Shown here piece after piece: positions 15,847-24,247 of a stretch of 64,000 nt of DNA. The notes beneath the pieces were generated by a model. It did no database searches. It was not told the origin of the DNA and was given only the letters and a program-made list of their open reading frames with translations. Within the stretch, counting starts at the first letter, position 1. Each line of letters begins with the position of its first letter. Source of the DNA: UBA1757 sp963617485 (GTDB lineage Bacteria; Bacteroidota; Bacteroidia; Bacteroidales; UBA1402); NCBI GenBank assembly GCA_963617485.1, contig CAVEPA010000009.1, positions 1-64,000 of the forward strand. The letters run 5' to 3'. Made by a program: the position numbers and the translations under genes.

Positions 15847-17121
15847 TTATGCGAATACTCCCATCTTGAGCAAGCTAACCTCGTGCTCTGTCAAATGTCT
15901 CCATTTACCACGGGGCAGGTTCTTTTTGGTCAAGCCGGCAAAGTACACGCGATCGAGTCTGTACACTTTATAACCGAATTTTTCGAAGATGCGGCGAACC
16001 ACACGGTTCTGTCCTGAATGGATTTCCAAGCCGATAACATTGGGCTTCTCGTTCACATAGCTAATTTCATCGATGGCTATCATTTCGCCGTCCAATTCCA
16101 CACCCTTGGCAATTTCGTCCATGGTTTCCTGAGGCAGGTCTTTGTCGAGGGTGGCTTGATAAATCTTACGTTTCTCGTACTTGGGATGAGCCAATTTCGA
16201 AGCCAGGTCGCCATCGTTGGTGAGCAACAGCACACCGGTAGTATTGCGGTCGAGACGACCCACGGGATAGATACGTTCGGCACAAGCATTCTTGACCAAA
16301 TCCATCACGGTAAGACGTTCTTGGGGATCTTCCGAAGTGGTGACGCAATCTTTGGGCTTGTTGAGCAGCACATACACCTTGCGTTCGATGCGCACGGGCT
16401 GGTCGTGGAACATCACTTCGTCGGTAGGCATCACCTTGACACCCAGTTCGGAAGCGATTTCTCCGTTCACCTTGACCACACCGGCTTGGATGTATTCATC
16501 AGCCTCGCGACGCGAGCAGATACCGGCATTGGCCAGAAATTTGTTCAAACGTATGGGCGTTGTGGGATCGAGATTGGGAGCATACTTGGGTGCCTTGAAA
16601 TCGTTCTCGGCCAGCCACTGCGGATTCTCGCGCTTACTGCCGATTCTCGGGCGGCGTGGACGGTCGCCATTAAAAGGCTTGTCACCAAAAGATTTACGTT
16701 CGTTGCGATAAGGACGTTCGCCATTAAAATTCTTGCGCTCGCCATTGAAGGGACGCTCACTATTGAAGGGACGCTCACCATTATTGTTGAAAGACCGTTC
16801 ACCGTTGAACTGGCGGCGCGGACGCTCACTATTGAAGGAACGCTCACCATTGTTGTTGAAAGAGCGCTCGCCATTGAACGACCTTTCCCCATTGTAGGGA
16901 CGACGGCTGTTCTCGCCATTGAACTGACGGCGCGGACGCTCACTGTTGTAGGAACGTTCACCGTTGAACTGACGTTCGCCGTTGTTGTAGCTTCTGCGTT
17001 CTGAATTAAAGTTTCTTTCTCTGTCTCTTCCGTAGCTGCTACGGAAATCATTACCTTCACGGCTGGCTCGATAGGCACCTTCTTCAGGCTTTCTCTGCCA
17101 TTTTTCGTCGGATGTTGTCAT
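15847..17121 (-). CDS. rluB: RsuA/RluB-family pseudouridine synthase with repetitive disordered N-terminus
   Basis: The 424-residue protein has about 165 N-terminal residues made mostly of NGER/NSER-type repeats (FNGER, FNNNGER, FNSERP), which are disordered, basic and asparagine-rich. The folded part follows: an S4 RNA-binding domain (RLNKFLANAGICSRREADEYI) and the catalytic domain with GRLDRNTTGVLLLTNDG, where the Asp is catalytic. It would convert a 23S or 16S rRNA uridine to pseudouridine; RluB is preferred but RluE/F or RsuA cannot be excluded. The tail presumably binds RNA, which is inference. Confidence 0.88.
   Translation of the reverse strand: MTTSDEKWQRKPEEGAYRASREGNDFRSSYGRDRERNFNSERRSYNNGERQFNGERSYNSERPRRQFNGENSRRPYNGERSFNGERSFNNNGERSFNSERPRRQFNGERSFNNNGERPFNSERPFNGERKNFNGERPYRNERKSFGDKPFNGDRPRRPRIGSKRENPQWLAENDFKAPKYAPNLDPTTPIRLNKFLANAGICSRREADEYIQAGVVKVNGEIASELGVKVMPTDEVMFHDQPVRIERKVYVLLNKPKDCVTTSEDPQERLTVMDLVKNACAERIYPVGRLDRNTTGVLLLTNDGDLASKLAHPKYEKRKIYQATLDKDLPQETMDEIAKGVELDGEMIAIDEISYVNEKPNVIGLEIHSGQNRVVRRIFEKFGYKVYRLDRVYFAGLTKKNLPRGKWRHLTEHEVSLLKMGVFA
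16720..17010. repeat. Degenerate tandem repeats encoding the NGER tail of the pseudouridine synthase
   Basis: Short imperfect units around ACGCTCACTATTGAA and CGCTCACCATTGTTGTTGAA recur here many times in tandem, with a larger block (the FNSERPRRQFNGE unit) repeated. Such in-frame repeats can expand or contract by slippage without frameshift. Confidence 0.8.
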
Positions 17122-17156
17122 TGTTTTTGAAAATTGATGGTTGATAATTGTACAGA

Positions 17157-18503
17157 TTACATGCCGGTATAGGTTTCCGGTCTAATATTACGTAATTCAT
17201 CTTTTACAGCGTCCGATACATTCAGCGTATCGATAAAGGCGGCTATCGACTCACTGGTGATAGCCTCGTTGGTGCGCGTCAGGGCCTTGAGCGTTTCGTA
17301 AGGATTGGGATAGCCTTCGCGGCGCAAAATGGTTTGGATGCCCTCGGCCACTACAGCCCAGTGGTTTTCCAAATCCCTTTCCAAGGCCGGGCGATTCAGC
17401 AGAAGTTTGTTCAAGCCCTTCAGACTGCTGGAGAAGGCAATGAGCGAATGGGCGAAAGGCATGCCGATGGTACGCAAAACGGTAGAATCGGTAAGGTCGC
17501 GCTGCAGACGCGATACCGGCAGCTTGGCTGCAAGATAGTCAAGCAAAGCGTTGGCCACCCCGATATTGCCTTCGGAGTTCTCGAAATCGATGGGATTGAC
17601 CTTATGTGGCATAGCCGACGAACCCACTTCACCCGCTTTGATTTTCTGCTTGAAATATTCCATGGAAACGTACATCCAGAAGTCGCGGTCCATATCCTTG
17701 ACGATGGTATTGATACGCTTCATGCCGTCGAAAATGGCGGCCAGATTGTCGTAGTTAGAAATCTGCGTGGTATAGGCCTCACGCTTCAAACCAAGCTTTT
17801 CCGACAAGAACTTGGCACCGAAAGCCGGCCAATCTTCCTTGGGATACGCCACATGATGCGCGTTGAAATTACCCGTTGCGCCGCCGAACTTGGCCGAGAA
17901 AGGCAGTTGCTTAAGCAGGGCCAATTGCTCGTTCAAACGGTAAACGAACACCTTGATTTCCTTGCCCAGGCGCGTGGGCGAAGCGGGCTGTCCGTGCGTT
18001 TTGGCCAACATGGGCACATCGGCCCACTCGGTGGCATAGGCATCCAGACAATCTATCAATGATTGCAAAGCCGGATAATAGACATCTTCCAAGGCCTCCT
18101 TGATAGACAAGGGCACCGAAGTGTTGTTGATATCCTGCGAAGTAAGGCCGAAATGGATAAACTCCTTGTAGGCCGACAGTCCCAGACGCTCGAAGGCTTC
18201 CTTGAGGAAATACTCCACAGCCTTCACGTCGTGGTTGGTGGTTGACTCGATGGTCTTGACACGCTGGGCATCGTCCAGACTGAAATGACGATAGATGTCG
18301 CGCAAACTTTCATAGCAATCGGCGGGCACCGTTTTCAACTGAGGCAAAGGCAGTTCGCATAGGGCGATGAAATATTCTACCTCCACACGGACGCGGTAAC
18401 GGATAAGGGCATACTCGGAAAAATACCCGCTCAGCGCCTCGGTTTTACTGCGATACCTTCCATCGACGGGAGTAATGGCAGTAAGAGAATTTAAACTCGT
18501 CAT
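17157..18503 (-). CDS. purB: Adenylosuccinate lyase
   Basis: The 448-residue enzyme acts twice in purine synthesis, releasing fumarate from SAICAR and from adenylosuccinate. The fumarase-superfamily signature GSSAMPHKVNPIDFEN is near residues 293-308, with TSQDINNTS and KTHGQPASPTRLGKE upstream. It is the first gene of the leftward operon purB-rluB-asnS-rnz-GHL10, with its own promoter at 18551-18581. Confidence 0.97.
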   Translation of the reverse strand: MTSLNSLTAITPVDGRYRSKTEALSGYFSEYALIRYRVRVEVEYFIALCELPLPQLKTVPADCYESLRDIYRHFSLDDAQRVKTIESTTNHDVKAVEYFLKEAFERLGLSAYKEFIHFGLTSQDINNTSVPLSIKEALEDVYYPALQSLIDCLDAYATEWADVPMLAKTHGQPASPTRLGKEIKVFVYRLNEQLALLKQLPFSAKFGGATGNFNAHHVAYPKEDWPAFGAKFLSEKLGLKREAYTTQISNYDNLAAIFDGMKRINTIVKDMDRDFWMYVSMEYFKQKIKAGEVGSSAMPHKVNPIDFENSEGNIGVANALLDYLAAKLPVSRLQRDLTDSTVLRTIGMPFAHSLIAFSSSLKGLNKLLLNRPALERDLENHWAVVAEGIQTILRREGYPNPYETLKALTRTNEAITSESIAAFIDTLNVSDAVKDELRNIRPETYTGM

Positions 18504-18550
18504 AATCAGCTTGTTATTCTATAGATATCTTGTTGGATTTTTGAAGACTA

Positions 18551-18581
18551 CAAAAGTAGTGAGACTCTCGTTGACTACAAA
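18551..18581 (-). promoter_or_regulatory. purB operon promoter
   Basis: On the minus strand TTTG (18578-18581) is followed after 19 bases by TACTTTTG (18551-18558), an exact Bacteroides-type promoter. The leader to the purB ATG at 18503 is about 40 bases. Confidence 0.8.
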
Positions 18582-18627
18582 GCAAAAGGCTTTATTTTTC
18601 ATTTTTCGAAAAAAATTACACAAAAGC

Positions 18628-18658
18628 TTTGCAGATATGAAAATTGGGGATATCTTTG
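18628..18658 (+). promoter_or_regulatory. tRNA-Val promoter
   Basis: TTTG (18628-18631), 19 bases, then TATCTTTG (18651-18658): an exact match to the Bacteroidota consensus, ending 24 bases before the mature tRNA 5' end. Confidence 0.85.
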
Positions 18659-18682
18659 CACCGCTTTTCGAAAGAAAAACAA

Positions 18683-18757
18683 GGGCGCTTAGCTCAGCTG
18701 GTTCAGAGCATCTGCCTTACAAGCAGAGGGTCGGGGGTTCGAATCCCTCAGCGCCCA
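18683..18757 (+). tRNA. tRNA-Val (anticodon TAC)
   Basis: The acceptor strands GGGCGCT and AGCGCCC pair, the D arm has AGCTCAGCTGGTTCAGAGC, the anticodon loop CTTACAA presents TAC for valine, and the T arm is GGGGGTTCGAATCCC. The discriminator A is followed by an encoded CCA (18758-18760). Confidence 0.97.
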
Positions 18758-18792
18758 CCACAAAAAGAAAGGTAGGACCTTCAAAATTGAGT

Positions 18793-18833
18793 AATTGCTT
18801 CATCTCTATACAGAGTTGAAGCAATTTGTTTTT
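18793..18833 (+). terminator. Intrinsic terminator after tRNA-Val
   Basis: AATTGCTTCA (18793-18802) pairs with TGAAGCAATT (18817-18826), and the enclosed bases can extend the stem. It is followed by TGTTTTT. It lies 35 bases after the tRNA. Confidence 0.85.
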
Positions 18834-18849
18834 AAGGTGCCCGCATCCC

Positions 18850-18892
18850 AATCAAAACAATTGAGGCTGCCTAACGGATTGTCGGGCAGCCT
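18850..18892 (-). terminator. Probable terminator downstream of the ResB-CcsA gene
   Basis: AGGCTGCC (18864-18871) pairs with GGCAGCCT (18885-18892) around a 13-base loop. On the minus strand it is followed by CAATTGTTTTGATT, a moderately U-rich stretch, about 100 bases beyond the stop of the leftward gene. Confidence 0.5.
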
Positions 18893-18998
18893 ATTCAGTA
18901 AAAAGCACTCAGTGCATTCAGCACCTATTATCACAGTTGTTCAGGCGCGGGGCCAAGTTTTGGCGAAGTCGATTTTGTCACGACTCAAATCAATCTTT

Positions 18999-21212
18999 TT
19001 ATGCATAGCTGTGCATACCTCCCAAAATAAAATTCACTCCGAAATATGTTATCAGCACACTCAAGAAAGCCAAGATGCTGAAAATATGGAAAAACATCGG
19101 CCGGCGGAACGCCTTAAGCGATGTCGGATGCAAGGCCGAAGCATAGATGAGCATGGTAATGAGCGCCCACACCTCCTTGGGGTCCCAGCCCCAGTAGCGT
19201 CCCCAGGAGACATTGGCCCAGACAGCGCCGATAAAAATGCCGATGGCCAGGCAGAACACGGCCGGATACAGCAAGATGCGACTTATCACCTGCAAGCGTT
19301 CTATTTCCTGACGGCAGTCGCGGGCGGAAGCATGCAGCACCACCGCCATAATGCCGTTGAGCATCATAAAGCCAAGCAAGGCATAAGCAATCATGATAAC
19401 CATCACATGCAGGCTCAGCAAAGGTGACGACAGCACCGGCACCAGCTGGGTGATAACGGGGTTAGTCTCGCCGAAACGGGCCACCATCAGGGCCATACCG
19501 CAAAGCAGGAAACCGAAGGCCAGCGACGAAGGCATCCGGCGGTGCAGCAAAAGCGACAACACCAAGGCACAGACGGCAATGCATTGCATGGTTTCAAAAC
19601 CGTTCGACATGGGCAGGTGTCCGCTGATGTAGCCCCGCAAGGCCAGCAAAAACAACAGATATAATCCTTGGGCTATAGCCAGGCCTTGCAACACAGCACC
19701 AAGGATTTTGTGTTCGGGCAGGCCGCGCATCATACGGCGACCATAATAAATAAAACTGGCAAAACCGATGAGAATGCACACTATGGCGATGGGAAGGTTC
19801 TTGTTGCCGGCATTGTACAGTCGCTCGGCCTGAATGCGGGCATCGGAAGGCAAGTCCTGTCCCACTCCGCTCTGTTGGAAATGACGCAGCTTATGTATGG
19901 TCTGCACCAACTCCTCCTGACGGCTCATAGCCACCTGTTCTCCCATAAAACTGATACTCTTGTGGATGAACAGAGCTTGATTGGCAGGCATATCAAGCGG
20001 CAGGCGGTCGGCGGGAGAATACCACTGAAGGGTCTGCAGCGAGTCGTTGCGGTACGGAAAGAGCTTGAGCATACTACCCGTACACACCATACTAATAAGG
20101 TTGAATTTCTCGTTGGCTTCTTCTATGGCTCGTTTTTCTTGCAGACTTTCGGCCAAACGCAAAGCTTTTTCCAACTTATAGCCCTCCGGCCCGATAAAAT
20201 CGCGCAGACAGGCATACTTGGAGTCGATGCCGAGCAGAGAGCGCACGTTTTTGCTTTTGATACGGATAATGGGCTGGTCTTTCCAACTGTCGTAGTAAAA
20301 CATCCAACCGCTAAGCACCTGCTCTGCGCTAAGGCCTTCGTAAGATTTCTTGCCGTAAAGTTTCACCGTGAAATCCTGAGCCAGCGTCTGCAAGGGGCAG
20401 ATGCGGTCGTTATAGTAGACATAAAGTTTGCCCAGTTCCTTGGCCGAAGCAGCAGGCAAGGCCTGAGGGCTGTCAGCCGCCATAACAGGCAGGCCCGTAG
20501 CGAAAAGCAGCAGACACGACACCGCCGACTTGCGCAGCGCCGGATGACGTAACAAGACACGCAACTGACTGTCTCTCTGAAAGAAGAAGGACAATATCGA
20601 CACCAGCAACAAGACATAACCCGTATACGAAATGGCAATGCCATAGGGATCGTGCGAAACGGACAGCGTAGTGCCTCGTCCGTCGCTGTCGTAACGCGAC
20701 TGGTAAAAGCGGTAATGACGGTAACTGCAGATATTGTTCATGCTTATGCGGCTGTTGCGGGCTTGGCCGTTGTCGTCGATAGCTATTTCGCTCACAAAAT
20801 CCATCGGTGCCAGGGTGCCGGGATAATACTCCAAGTGAAATTCTTCAAGGCTTAGACTGAAAGGCAATTGGTGCGTCCGGCCATCGGAAGCGGTAAAGCT
20901 GCTCACGGGTGCTTCTCCCTGACGCAGATGCACACTGCCGCGCAGGCCGCTGAGATAGGTCACCAGGCCACCCGCCAATATCACCAAAAAGGACAGATGC
21001 AACAAAAAGGTAGGCAAGCGTTTGGACACATGGCGCTGCAAAAGATAACACAGACTACTGCCGGCAACCAAGGCCCAAAGCACCACAAACCACGGGGCTG
21101 TGTAAATCCAGTCACTGACGAAAGTACTGCCGAAAAACTTTTCCAGCACGGTGGCTACCATCAGCGTCAGCACCGTCAGAAAGGTCAGTCCGAAAGAAAG
21201 ATATTTCATCAT
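18999..21212 (-). CDS. ResB-CcsA fusion, cytochrome c maturation (system II haem transport/ligation)
   Basis: The 737-residue membrane protein joins two system II parts. The N-terminal part has three hydrophobic helices and a soluble ResB-like domain. After further helices near residues 200-245 comes a long periplasmic segment, and the C-terminal CcsA/ResC half carries the haem-handling motif WGRYWGWDPKEVWAL near residue 660. Together they export haem and attach it to CXXCH motifs of secreted cytochromes. The gene follows the di-haem oxidoreductase, its obvious local client. The ATG at 21212 is preferred; 21209 is equally possible. Confidence 0.87.
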   Translation of the reverse strand: MMKYLSFGLTFLTVLTLMVATVLEKFFGSTFVSDWIYTAPWFVVLWALVAGSSLCYLLQRHVSKRLPTFLLHLSFLVILAGGLVTYLSGLRGSVHLRQGEAPVSSFTASDGRTHQLPFSLSLEEFHLEYYPGTLAPMDFVSEIAIDDNGQARNSRISMNNICSYRHYRFYQSRYDSDGRGTTLSVSHDPYGIAISYTGYVLLLVSILSFFFQRDSQLRVLLRHPALRKSAVSCLLLFATGLPVMAADSPQALPAASAKELGKLYVYYNDRICPLQTLAQDFTVKLYGKKSYEGLSAEQVLSGWMFYYDSWKDQPIIRIKSKNVRSLLGIDSKYACLRDFIGPEGYKLEKALRLAESLQEKRAIEEANEKFNLISMVCTGSMLKLFPYRNDSLQTLQWYSPADRLPLDMPANQALFIHKSISFMGEQVAMSRQEELVQTIHKLRHFQQSGVGQDLPSDARIQAERLYNAGNKNLPIAIVCILIGFASFIYYGRRMMRGLPEHKILGAVLQGLAIAQGLYLLFLLALRGYISGHLPMSNGFETMQCIAVCALVLSLLLHRRMPSSLAFGFLLCGMALMVARFGETNPVITQLVPVLSSPLLSLHVMVIMIAYALLGFMMLNGIMAVVLHASARDCRQEIERLQVISRILLYPAVFCLAIGIFIGAVWANVSWGRYWGWDPKEVWALITMLIYASALHPTSLKAFRRPMFFHIFSILAFLSVLITYFGVNFILGGMHSYA

Positions 21213-21266
21213 ATAGTTTTTTCCAAGGGCCGTAAAGTTAGGCCAAAAAGATGAAGGAAGAAATAA

Positions 21267-21315
21267 CATAAAAAAGGCTTGGAAAGTCTGGAAAAAGCCG
21301 ACTCCCCAAGCCTTT
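21267..21315 (-). terminator. Terminator between the di-haem oxidoreductase and ResB-CcsA genes
   Basis: AAAGGCTTGG (21273-21282) pairs with CCAAGCCTTT (21306-21315) around a 23-base loop. On the minus strand the hairpin runs into TTTTTTAT. It may be partial, allowing reduced read-through into the maturation gene. Confidence 0.6.
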
Positions 21316-21332
21316 TATCGGGACACTGTCCG

Positions 21333-22985
21333 TTAGATGGCATCGAGGAAGGCTACGATGGCGGCACGTTCCTCTTTAGACAGATTACGGAATTTCTCAA
21401 TGGTGGCGCGTGCATCGCTTTCGGCATTGCCATGCCACATGATGGCTTCCATGGTGGTACGTGCGCGGCAGTCGTGCAGACGGTCGGCGTAGGCAGAACC
21501 GGTACATTTCTCGTGCAGGCCGCGACCCCAAAGAGGCGTGGTACGGCACCAGCCGGTGCGGATATCGTTCTCCATGCAGAGTTTGTGCTGAACCATATCG
21601 GTATACGGCCAAATCTTCTGGTTAGGATAGCTGGGCAGACGGCTGTCGCCTTCAGAGAAGAACTTGGCCGGATCGCGGATGATATCATCGCCAGTTGTCC
21701 AAGAGGGACGGTGGCAGTAGTCGCAACCGATTTCCGAGAAAAGTTTCTTACCCATCTGCACGTCCTCGGCATCAAGGTTACGGGCAGCAGGAACGGCCAA
21801 ACCTCTGTGCCATACCATCACATCGATGTAATCCTGATCGGACATCTCGGCATCGAGTTTCTTGGAAGTCAGATAGTTGTAGATGTTTTCCTCCACATTG
21901 TCGGTATGCCATTCGGGATGATTCTTTTCGGGATCCACCTGAGCGATGTAAGCGGGGAAACCGGCTTGTACTTCAGGATCTTGAGAAGAATACTTGGCAT
22001 AGGTACCGGCAGCGTCCAGATAGTGGTAGCTACGGTCGCTACGCGTAACGTTGGTAATGTTCCAAATGGCGTTGGCACCGGCAGCATCCTGCAGCGGGCC
22101 ACGGCTCAAAGCGTAAGTGTAGCGGCGGGGATATTTGGTACCATCGCCCTGCACAGCGTTGGAGTATTGGCTTACCCATTCGCCGTCCTTGAAGAAAGCG
22201 GGGTTCAGGCCATGCTTCATGTAACCGTCCTTTTCTTCCTTTACATACTGAGCCTTAAGGTCAGCGTCGTCGATGGCGTCGATAAGGCCGGTACCGTAGA
22301 TACCGATGGTAGATTCGAGCAATACCTTGTAGTTGGCATCAGCTTCGGGAATTTCATAACCTTGGTTAACCACATAGATGGCTTCCTTGGGCATGGTCAC
22401 TTCGGGATAGCGCAGTTGATAGCTTTCACCATCGGGGAATTTGTTACCCCATTCATCGGTATATTCCACCCATTCTACAGTAATCTTGGAACCATCGACA
22501 GGAGCCTTGAAAGGAGCGATGGCGTGCATCTGAGGCATACCGGCCAACCAAGTAACATAGCCGTTGGTGGCAGGATTGAATACGACCAACAGATAACCGT
22601 TGCCGATTTCATTGGTATCGAAAGTGCCGGCAGGAATGCTCTTGCCATGACCGTAACCGGGATGGCAGTGCAGACAGGACGAACGTACATAGGCAGGGCC
22701 AAGGCCGCTACGGGTACCTTCGGTATTGCTGGTAAAGGGCTTCTCGAAAAGCACTTCACCATGTTTGAACGACTGATAGAAACCACCTGTCTCCACTACG
22801 GAAGTAGGCTGCTCGTAAGCGCTGGAAGAAGTGTTGAAGGTCGTACCGAGCTTGCCGCCCGTATACCAATCTTCGGACAATTCTTTGGGTTCCTCCTTGC
22901 CGGGATTCTCGTTGTTGCCTTCGCAACCCCACATGGCACAAAGGCTCAGTGCAATAACTGATAATCTAAGAAAATGACGTTTCAT
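21333..22985 (-). CDS. Di-haem oxidoreductase lipoprotein (DUF1111 family)
   Basis: The 550-residue protein has a lipoprotein signal ending ALSLCAMWGC (Cys21). Two haem c sites are visible: CLHCH at residues 104-108 and CDYCH near 419-423, the hallmark of the DUF1111 'thiol/di-haem oxidoreductase' family. It would face the periplasm or outer surface. In many bacteria the family sits beside imelysin genes in iron-uptake loci, as here; the real substrate is not established. The ResB-CcsA gene that would supply its haem lies directly downstream. Confidence 0.88.
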   Translation of the reverse strand: MKRHFLRLSVIALSLCAMWGCEGNNENPGKEEPKELSEDWYTGGKLGTTFNTSSSAYEQPTSVVETGGFYQSFKHGEVLFEKPFTSNTEGTRSGLGPAYVRSSCLHCHPGYGHGKSIPAGTFDTNEIGNGYLLVVFNPATNGYVTWLAGMPQMHAIAPFKAPVDGSKITVEWVEYTDEWGNKFPDGESYQLRYPEVTMPKEAIYVVNQGYEIPEADANYKVLLESTIGIYGTGLIDAIDDADLKAQYVKEEKDGYMKHGLNPAFFKDGEWVSQYSNAVQGDGTKYPRRYTYALSRGPLQDAAGANAIWNITNVTRSDRSYHYLDAAGTYAKYSSQDPEVQAGFPAYIAQVDPEKNHPEWHTDNVEENIYNYLTSKKLDAEMSDQDYIDVMVWHRGLAVPAARNLDAEDVQMGKKLFSEIGCDYCHRPSWTTGDDIIRDPAKFFSEGDSRLPSYPNQKIWPYTDMVQHKLCMENDIRTGWCRTTPLWGRGLHEKCTGSAYADRLHDCRARTTMEAIMWHGNAESDARATIEKFRNLSKEERAAIVAFLDAI

Positions 22986-23026
22986 ATATGATTATTTTTG
23001 ATTAGTCTTCATATCCGAAAACCACC

Positions 23027-23049
23027 CCACTCAAGCGAGGCTTGAGTGG
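23027..23049 (-). promoter_or_regulatory. Intercistronic hairpin between the imelysin and di-haem genes
   Basis: CCACTCAAGC (23027-23036) pairs exactly with GCTTGAGTGG (23040-23049) around GAG. On the minus strand the next bases (GGGTGGTTTTCGG) are only weakly U-rich, so it may be a processing or stabilising hairpin or a leaky terminator. Confidence 0.55.
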
Positions 23050-23077
23050 AATGGCATTCAGGCGGATGTATCCTGTG

Positions 23078-24208
23078 TTATTTGTTCACATATTCAATAG
23101 CTTCGTCAAGAGCATCCTTCAGAGCATTGCAGGCATCGATGGCAGCCTGATTCTCTTCGAAAGTAAGGTGCTGGCGGAAAGGAGTGGGCATAGCAGCTAC
23201 TTCCTTGATGGCCAAATCGATGGCAGACTTCAGTTTGTTATCGAGGGCACTGTTCTTGCCGGCGATGTACGCGCTGACAGAATTCTTGCTTACGCTGCCG
23301 TCCAACGTACCATAGTAAGCGTTGCGGACGCTGCGGATGTTGTCGGTGAAATCTGTAATGGAGTTCCAGCTGTACCAAGACTCAACGTCGAGCACGTTGC
23401 CCGAGCTGCAAGGATCGGAAATTTTCGTGTTGCCCACTTCATCGGCAATGTCGGTGGCACCCGTCAGGATTTCCTCGAAAGCGGCCATCTGGGTCTTGTA
23501 CTTGGTATTGCCGGGCAGACCGGCGTTCTCGAGTTCTTCGCCATAATCGTTGGTGGGTTCAAGTTCGGCCTCGGCCAGAATGTTCTGTTTGGCTTCGGTT
23601 ACATTGTCCAGGCCAGCCCAGGAAGCCTCCAGGCGCACACACTGAGCGCTCAGGTTCTCGGCAACAGCTGTACCCAGTGTCAGTTCATCATCGGTGATTT
23701 CGGCAACATCTCTGGCACCGCCGTCACGGAAGATGACATATTCTACGGCGTGGAAACCTTTCAGACCATAGCCAAGGTTGGCAACGTCCAGGATGTAGTT
23801 GGGGTTCTTGAGGTTTTCGAGCAGGATGTCCAGCTGCGATTTCATCAAAGGCCACGAGTCGATGCTGGGGTCGATGTTGTAGTCGGCGGCGGCACCATAA
23901 AGGAAGGCTTCGCTCAGTTCCCAGTATTTGCGGGCTTCGATCCACTTGTCGCAGGCAGCCTGTACATGGGCCTGGTCTTTATTTTCCTGAAGAGCCTGGC
24001 AAGCATCGAGCAGTTCCAAAGAGGCATCAGCCAAAGATTTGTAGGTGCTTACCACTACATCGTCCACATAAGTCTTGATGATGGTCTTGACATTCTCGTC
24101 GAGTTCGTCATCTTTTGTTTCGTTGTTGTTCTTTTCGCATGAAACCATGCTGGCGCTCATGACAAGCGTTGCCACGAACATCATTGCGTACTTGAAATAC
24201 TTTTTCAT
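23078..24208 (-). CDS. Imelysin family lipoprotein (peptidase M75-like, IrpA type)
   Basis: The 376-residue protein has a lipoprotein signal ending VMSASMVSC (Cys24) and two helical-bundle halves. The GxHxxE motif of imelysins is present as GFHAVEYVIF near residues 150-159. Imelysin proteins are surface or periplasmic iron-regulated proteins whose protease activity is doubtful. It begins 39 bases after the porin-like gene and precedes the di-haem oxidoreductase gene. Confidence 0.9.
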   Translation of the reverse strand: MKKYFKYAMMFVATLVMSASMVSCEKNNNETKDDELDENVKTIIKTYVDDVVVSTYKSLADASLELLDACQALQENKDQAHVQAACDKWIEARKYWELSEAFLYGAAADYNIDPSIDSWPLMKSQLDILLENLKNPNYILDVANLGYGLKGFHAVEYVIFRDGGARDVAEITDDELTLGTAVAENLSAQCVRLEASWAGLDNVTEAKQNILAEAELEPTNDYGEELENAGLPGNTKYKTQMAAFEEILTGATDIADEVGNTKISDPCSSGNVLDVESWYSWNSITDFTDNIRSVRNAYYGTLDGSVSKNSVSAYIAGKNSALDNKLKSAIDLAIKEVAAMPTPFRQHLTFEENQAAIDACNALKDALDEAIEYVNK

Positions 24209-24247
24209 CGTTGTATGATTATTGGTTTATACTCTTGTTTGGGGTTA

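Noticed and set aside
21279..22961. Long open frame opposite the di-haem oxidoreductase gene
   Set aside because: It mirrors a gene with clear haem motifs and signal peptide; GC-biased codons leave the opposite frame free of stops. No family pattern of its own.
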